From JACDAN01 sp035535195 (GTDB lineage Bacteria; Actinomycetota; Thermoleophilia; Gaiellales; Gaiellaceae): DNA of 64,000 bases. The notes under the pieces are model-generated. The model saw only the letters and a program-made list of their open reading frames with translations. It did not search any database and had not been told where the DNA came from. The DNA lies in NCBI GenBank assembly GCA_035535195.1, contig DATLQK010000026.1, forward strand, positions 42,833-106,832, read 5' to 3'. Shown here piece by piece: positions 60,295 to 64,000 of the stretch. A program made the position numbers and the translations under genes. How positions within the stretch are numbered: position 1 is the stretch's first letter; each line of letters opens with the position of its first letter.

Positions 60295-60461
60295 CGGTCG
60301 CAGAAGAAGCACAGCTGTATCTCGCGGTCGTCGAGGTCTTTCGGGCCGAGGGCCACGAACCGCACTGGCAACCGGAGTGGCTGGTGCCTCCGGTGCCGCG
60401 CCCCTGGTCTGCGCAGCCGAAGCCGCTGCGCCTCGACCGCAACAAGCAAAGGAGGAAGTGA
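60291..60461 (+). CDS. 56-residue protein in the regulator-B partner operon (family 1)
   Basis: Starts in an ATGA overlap with the upstream secreted-protein gene and ends in a TGATG overlap with the next, so translation is well supported. MTVAEEAQLYLAVVEVFRAE, GHEPHWQPEW, then a Pro-rich and basic tail (PPVPRPWSAQPKPLRL, NKQRRK). It is homologous over the N-terminal helix and equal in length to the 56-residue protein at 51448-51618 beside regulator A. It has no signal peptide, although both flanking genes encode secreted proteins. It may be a small adaptor of the regulators. No known family recognised. Confidence 0.75.
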   Translation: MTVAEEAQLYLAVVEVFRAEGHEPHWQPEWLVPPVPRPWSAQPKPLRLDRNKQRRK

Positions 60462-62116
60462 TGAGACGGATTCGGATGCGAATCCCGATGCTCGTGGTGG
60501 TGCTGACGGCGGCGCTCCTGACAGGAACCGCCGCCGCCGCGGCGCCGGACAACGACAACTTCGCCTCGGCGGCCGAGCTGCAGGGTCGCGAGGCGTCCGC
60601 GTCCGGGACGAACAAGGACGCGACCAAGGAGGCTGGCGAGCCGAACCACGTCGGAAAGGCCGGAGGCGCCTCGGTCTGGCACCGGTGGACGGCGCCGGCG
60701 AGCGGGAAGGCGACGATCTCGACCTGCGACAGCGACTTCGACACGCTGCTCGCGGTGTATACGGGCAGCGCGCTCAACGCCTTGACCGAGGTCGCCGCCA
60801 ACGACGACGCGACGTGCGACCTGGCGAGCTCCGTCTCGTTCCAGGCCGCGAAGGGCGAGACGTACCGGATCGCGGTCGACGGCGTCGCCGGCGATGTCGG
60901 GACGTACCACCTCCTGCTCCGGCTCGCGCCGCCGAACGACGACTATGCAGACGCGGTCACCTTGTCCGGTGACCAGGGGGCCGTTGACGGCACGACGGCC
61001 GGCGCCTCCCGCGAGCCTGAGGAGCCGGACTACCTCACTCGCTCTGTCTGGTACCGCTGGACCGCGCCCTCGACGGGGTGGGCGACCTTCGAGGCCTGCG
61101 GAGGTGCGCTACGCCCCGGGCTCGCGGCGTACACAGGCACCACGCTCGCGACGCTCCAGTGGGTCGACTCGCATTACAACGAGTGCGCCGACGGGGCTGC
61201 CCGGATCGCGTTCGCCGCGACCGAAGGCGTCATCTACAGCCTTGTGGTGGACAGCTACGAGGACACCGGTGACTTCGCGCTGGCATGGAACCGGAACGCG
61301 CCACCGCCGGATGGACCTTTCAACGAGGTCGAGCCGACGATCACGGGCAGCGCCCGCGTCGGTGAGACGCTCACCGGTTCAGACGGAGAATGGTTCGGGA
61401 CTCCGCCGCTCTCGCTCACCTACTCGTGGTGGCAGTGCGGTACCGGCGGGTGCAATCGAATCGCCGGTGCGACGGCGAAGTCGTACGTTCCGACGAACGC
61501 TGACATCGGCAGGCGCCTCTACTTCCAAGTGATCGCGTCGAACGCGGCCGGCTCCGACTACGCCTTCTCGGAAGGCACCGCGCCCGTGCGCTCCCGTGGT
61601 CCGGCGCTCGTCTCCCCGCCGAGGGTGAATGGGGTGGCGCGAGTCGGTCTCCTGATCGACGCGGCCTCTGGCGCCTGGAGCGGTATGCAGCCGATCCAGT
61701 ACGGGTACCAGTGGCAGCAGTGCGATGCCGCCGGGGCCAACTGCCGCGACCTCCCGAACGAGATCGGCATCGTGTTCGAGGTCGGGCGGGCGCACGTCGG
61801 CTCACGGCTGCGCGTCGTCGTCACGGCGACGAACGTCGACGGTTCTGTGTCGGCCACGTCCGAGCCGACCGCCGTCGTGCCGAAGCCGCGGGCGACACGG
61901 GCGGCCCGCTGTCTCGTGCCGAACGTCCGCGGACGAACCCTCTTGCGGGCCAAGGCCCTAATCCGGCGCGCAGGTTGCGTCACTGGATCGGTCAGACGCG
62001 CCTTCTCGAGCTCGATGCGCCGCGGTCGGGTGCTCTCGCAGACACCTCGGGCGGGAGCCCGGGCCCGCCGCGGCGCCAAGGTCAAGCTCGTCCTCAGCAA
62101 GGGAGCTAAGCGATGA
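60461..62116 (+). CDS. Secreted protein: two PPC-like domains, two Ig-like repeats and a PASTA domain
   Basis: A 551-residue secreted protein from ATG 60461, preceded by AAAGGAGG inside the end of the small gene. A signal peptide (IPMLVVVLTAALLTGTAAAA) is followed by two PPC-like domains (SVWHRWTAPASGKATISTCD; SVWYRWTAPSTGWATFEACG), two Ig-like/A5-type repeats (VGETLTGSDGEWFGTPPLSL with YSWWQCG; VGLLIDAASGAWSGMQPIQY with GYQWQQCD), and a C-terminal PASTA-like repeat (CLVPNVRGRTLLRAKALIRR, then RVLSQTPRAGARAR). The PASTA tail suggests binding to peptidoglycan, as in the subtilisin at 9084. Its last 11 bases overlap the convergent MFS gene. Confidence 0.85.
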   Translation: MRRIRMRIPMLVVVLTAALLTGTAAAAAPDNDNFASAAELQGREASASGTNKDATKEAGEPNHVGKAGGASVWHRWTAPASGKATISTCDSDFDTLLAVYTGSALNALTEVAANDDATCDLASSVSFQAAKGETYRIAVDGVAGDVGTYHLLLRLAPPNDDYADAVTLSGDQGAVDGTTAGASREPEEPDYLTRSVWYRWTAPSTGWATFEACGGALRPGLAAYTGTTLATLQWVDSHYNECADGAARIAFAATEGVIYSLVVDSYEDTGDFALAWNRNAPPPDGPFNEVEPTITGSARVGETLTGSDGEWFGTPPLSLTYSWWQCGTGGCNRIAGATAKSYVPTNADIGRRLYFQVIASNAAGSDYAFSEGTAPVRSRGPALVSPPRVNGVARVGLLIDAASGAWSGMQPIQYGYQWQQCDAAGANCRDLPNEIGIVFEVGRAHVGSRLRVVVTATNVDGSVSATSEPTAVVPKPRATRAARCLVPNVRGRTLLRAKALIRRAGCVTGSVRRAFSSSMRRGRVLSQTPRAGARARRGAKVKLVLSKGAKR

Positions 62117-63386
62117 GCTGATCATCGGCGTCTGACCGCGCCCCTCGCCGGAGACCCGGGTGCACCTGGGTCTCCGGCGTCCACGTGGTCCGACCCCGTG
62201 CCCTCACCGCGGCGCCCGCGACGAGCGCCATCACACCGGTCTGCACCGCGGCGCAGAGCGCGAACACCGGCGCGACGCCGACGAGGTCGAGCAGCGGGCC
62301 GGCGCCGAGGATCCCGATCGGCATCGCGAGGGCCATGATCGTCATGAAGCTCGAGAGCACGGTGGCGCGGAGCTCGGGCGGGATGCGCAGCGTGATGATC
62401 GCGTGGAGGCTCGGGTTGATCAGGCCGTTGGCGAGCCCCGAGGCGCCGAGGACCGCGACCGCGGCCCAGGCCGGTACGTGGAGGACGAGTAGCCAGAGCG
62501 GGAGCGCCTGACCGAGCGCGACCCGTGCGATCAGGGTCAGGCCGTCCATGCGCTTCACCAGCCGGTAGGCGACGGTGTTCCCGATCACCGCGCCGACGCC
62601 GAACGCGGCGAACATCGCGCCGACGATGCGCGGGTCGGCGTCGTAGCGCGTCACCACCAGTACCGGCAGCGCGATGAAGATCGCCTGCCAGGCCATGTCT
62701 CCGACGATCAGGCTGAAGCGCCAGGCGCGGACGAGCGGGTCGCGGGCGACCCACCGCAGCCCGGCGCGGAAGCCGCGATCCTCGTCGGTCGCCGGCAGCG
62801 GCTTCGTCGCGGGGACGAAGAGCCCGAGGAGCAGGACGGAGACGCCGTAGGTCGCGGCGTCGACGAGGAGCACCGCCGGCGCGCCGATCAGGCCGATCAG
62901 GACGCCGGCGAGCGGGGGGCCGAGCAGGAGCGTGATCCTGTTCGCGCCCTGGAAGAGCGCGGAAGCCTGGCTCACGACCCCCTCGTCCTCGCCGAGGAGC
63001 TCCGGCACGATCACGCGCTGCGCCGCGAAGTGCGGCCCGGTGAACGCGCCGATCGCGAAGGCCACGCCGACGATCAGCCCGAAGGGGAGCGCGCCGGCCC
63101 AGTGGCAGACCGGGATCACGAGCATCAGCGGCCCGCGACAGGCGTCGCAGAGCAGCATCGTCCGCCGCGCACCGACGCGATTCATCAGGCGGCCTCCAAC
63201 CAGGCCGGACAGTGCAATCCCGATCGCTTCGAACGCGATCACGACGCTCATCCGCGTCGCCGAGCCGCTTCCGATCAGGACGAACCAGGGCAGTGCGACC
63301 CAGGTCATCTGCGCCCCCGAGGTGGAGATCGTCTCCGCCGCGAGGAGCGCGCGCAGGGGTCCGCGCCTGAGGACGCTCGTGTCCAT
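62106..63386 (-). CDS. MFS transporter (enterobactin-exporter-like)
   Basis: A 426-residue, about twelve-helix transporter. Opening LLAAETISTSGAQMTWVALP, a loop 2-3 motif GGRLMNRVGARRTMLLCDAC (G-x-x-x-D-R-x-G-R-R equivalent) and a large central cytosolic loop (PATKPLPATDEDRGFRAGLR) match the MFS_3/EntS-type exporters. The ATG shares one base with the stop of the upstream MFS gene, so the two form a unit and may work together. Substrate unknown. C-terminal residues extend over a convergent overlap with the PASTA protein gene. Confidence 0.85.
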   Translation of the reverse strand: MDTSVLRRGPLRALLAAETISTSGAQMTWVALPWFVLIGSGSATRMSVVIAFEAIGIALSGLVGGRLMNRVGARRTMLLCDACRGPLMLVIPVCHWAGALPFGLIVGVAFAIGAFTGPHFAAQRVIVPELLGEDEGVVSQASALFQGANRITLLLGPPLAGVLIGLIGAPAVLLVDAATYGVSVLLLGLFVPATKPLPATDEDRGFRAGLRWVARDPLVRAWRFSLIVGDMAWQAIFIALPVLVVTRYDADPRIVGAMFAAFGVGAVIGNTVAYRLVKRMDGLTLIARVALGQALPLWLLVLHVPAWAAVAVLGASGLANGLINPSLHAIITLRIPPELRATVLSSFMTIMALAMPIGILGAGPLLDLVGVAPVFALCAAVQTGVMALVAGAAVRARGRTTWTPETQVHPGLRRGARSDADDQLIA

Positions 63387-64000
63387 CAGGCGGCCTCCGC
63401 CGGGGCCTCGCGCAGGCGCGGGATCGGCGAGAAGACGAGGAAGATCACTCCGGCAAGGGCGCCGAGCACCCCGATCCAGAGCGTCGTGTGGAGCCCGATC
63501 GCGGTCCCGAGCGCCCCGCCCAGCAGCGCGCCGATCGGCCGGATGCCGTAATTGACAAACCGGAACGTCCCGCTCATCCGTGCCCGCAGCCGATCAGGCG
63601 TGCGGAAGAGCATCAGGCTCCCGGCGTTGACGTCGAGGATCATCACGCCGACCGAGCAGAAGAACTCCGCGGCACCGAGCATCAGCGCGATCTGGAGGTC
63701 CGAGCCCGCCGCGAGCGGCACGAGCACGAGCGGCAGCGGGAAGAGCACCGCGCCGAGCGTGAACGCGGCGCCGAGCCCGATCATCCGAGCGACCCAAGGC
63801 GAGATCACGGCGCCGACGACACCGCCCACCGCGCCCGCGCCGAGAATCAGGCCGAGCAGCGCGGGGCTCACGCCGAGCTCGCGCGTCGCGTACAGCACGA
63901 AAATCGCGTGGAAGACGAAGTTGAAGAGGTTGATCGTCGCGACGCACAGGAGCTCCGGCCGGATGAACTCGTCCTTGAGGACGAAGGCGAAGCCGGCGCG
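63386..64000 (-). CDS. MFS transporter, 5' end beyond window
   Basis: The reading frame is open to the window edge, so the start is not visible. The visible 204 residues are the C-terminal half of an MFS_3-type transporter: a conserved segment with NLFNFVFHAIFVLYATRELG, PWVARMIGLGAAFTLGAVLF, RTPDRLRARMSGTFRFVNYG, IRPIGALLGGALGTAIGLHT. Six membrane segments remain. It is paralogous to the following MFS gene (one-base TGATG overlap). GTG 63898 is an internal codon, not the start. Confidence 0.85.
   Translation of the reverse strand, partial: RAGFAFVLKDEFIRPELLCVATINLFNFVFHAIFVLYATRELGVSPALLGLILGAGAVGGVVGAVISPWVARMIGLGAAFTLGAVLFPLPLVLVPLAAGSDLQIALMLGAAEFFCSVGVMILDVNAGSLMLFRTPDRLRARMSGTFRFVNYGIRPIGALLGGALGTAIGLHTTLWIGVLGALAGVIFLVFSPIPRLREAPAEAA

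Overview
The window is very GC-rich bacterial chromosome with dense genes, frequent 1-4 base start/stop overlaps and many GTG (and some TTG or CTG) starts. The mix suggests an actinobacterium, most likely a deep-branching Thermoleophilia-type lineage (Gaiellales/Solirubrobacterales-like). The indicators are a K+-independent H+-pyrophosphatase, PASTA-tailed secreted proteins, Rex, SARP-type (winged helix + BTAD) regulators fused to adenylate cyclase and ATPase modules, PknB-like kinases, and a CeoB/CeoC-like TrkA pair beside APC permeases. The taxonomic placement is inference. No rRNA, tRNA or CRISPR array was recognised.

Layout. 1-115: a cobalamin riboswitch on the minus strand, cut by the window edge and serving a gene to the left. 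0.1-9 kb: VanZ-like protein, then a minus-strand ion-transport block (two APC permeases with C-terminal Usp domains, a 54-residue membrane peptide, two TrkA proteins, a GSDH-type dehydrogenase) and hppA. 9-14.7 kb: three consecutive secreted subtilisins. 14.7-20 kb: DUF1844-like protein, YbdK-like ligase, glycosyltransferase, rex-glutaredoxin, glutamate dehydrogenase. 19.8-27.3 kb: a fourth subtilisin joined to tsaD, then rimI, tsaB and tsaE, a family-4 uracil-DNA glycosylase, FmdB, a TMEM175-like channel and a 43-residue protein. 27.4-29.7 kb: a pantothenate operon (DUF2520 protein, panC, panB). 30-34 kb: methyltransferase, uvrA, a damaged REP-associated transposase and its REP palindromes. 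34-47.6 kb: small membrane proteins, AI-2E-type transporter, phosphoesterase, a giant secreted phosphodiesterase/5'-nucleotidase fusion, an HD-GYP/GAF/GGDEF protein, uvrB and a DUF1360 protein.

47.6-62.1 kb is a signalling region and the most unusual part. It holds two paralogous ~1245-residue regulators (winged helix, BTAD, nucleotide cyclase, AAA ATPase, TPR-like tail). Each is divergent from a partner unit that encodes a related 56-residue protein. Both divergent regions carry three heptamers at exactly 11-base spacing, placed 8 bases before a -10-like hexamer, which is the classic SARP operator geometry. Between the paralogues lie two divergent Ser/Thr kinases and a compact module: an XRE repressor divergent from a 28-codon peptide gene. 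That module has an AT-rich region with repeated GCTAGTC sites, a near-ideal Shine-Dalgarno and a strong downstream hairpin. The peptide looks like a signal sequence followed by an eight-residue tail, so it could be a secreted peptide signal. The second regulator's partner operon encodes two secreted PPC-like proteins, one ending in a PASTA domain. 62.1-64 kb: two MFS exporters, the second cut by the window end.

Dispersed repeats: two ~114-base elements (18435-18548, 26954-27067) share a hairpin core with a third site (23426-23454). REP palindromes lie at 6888-6915 and 34249-34379, and a fragment lies inside a gene at 27519-27535.
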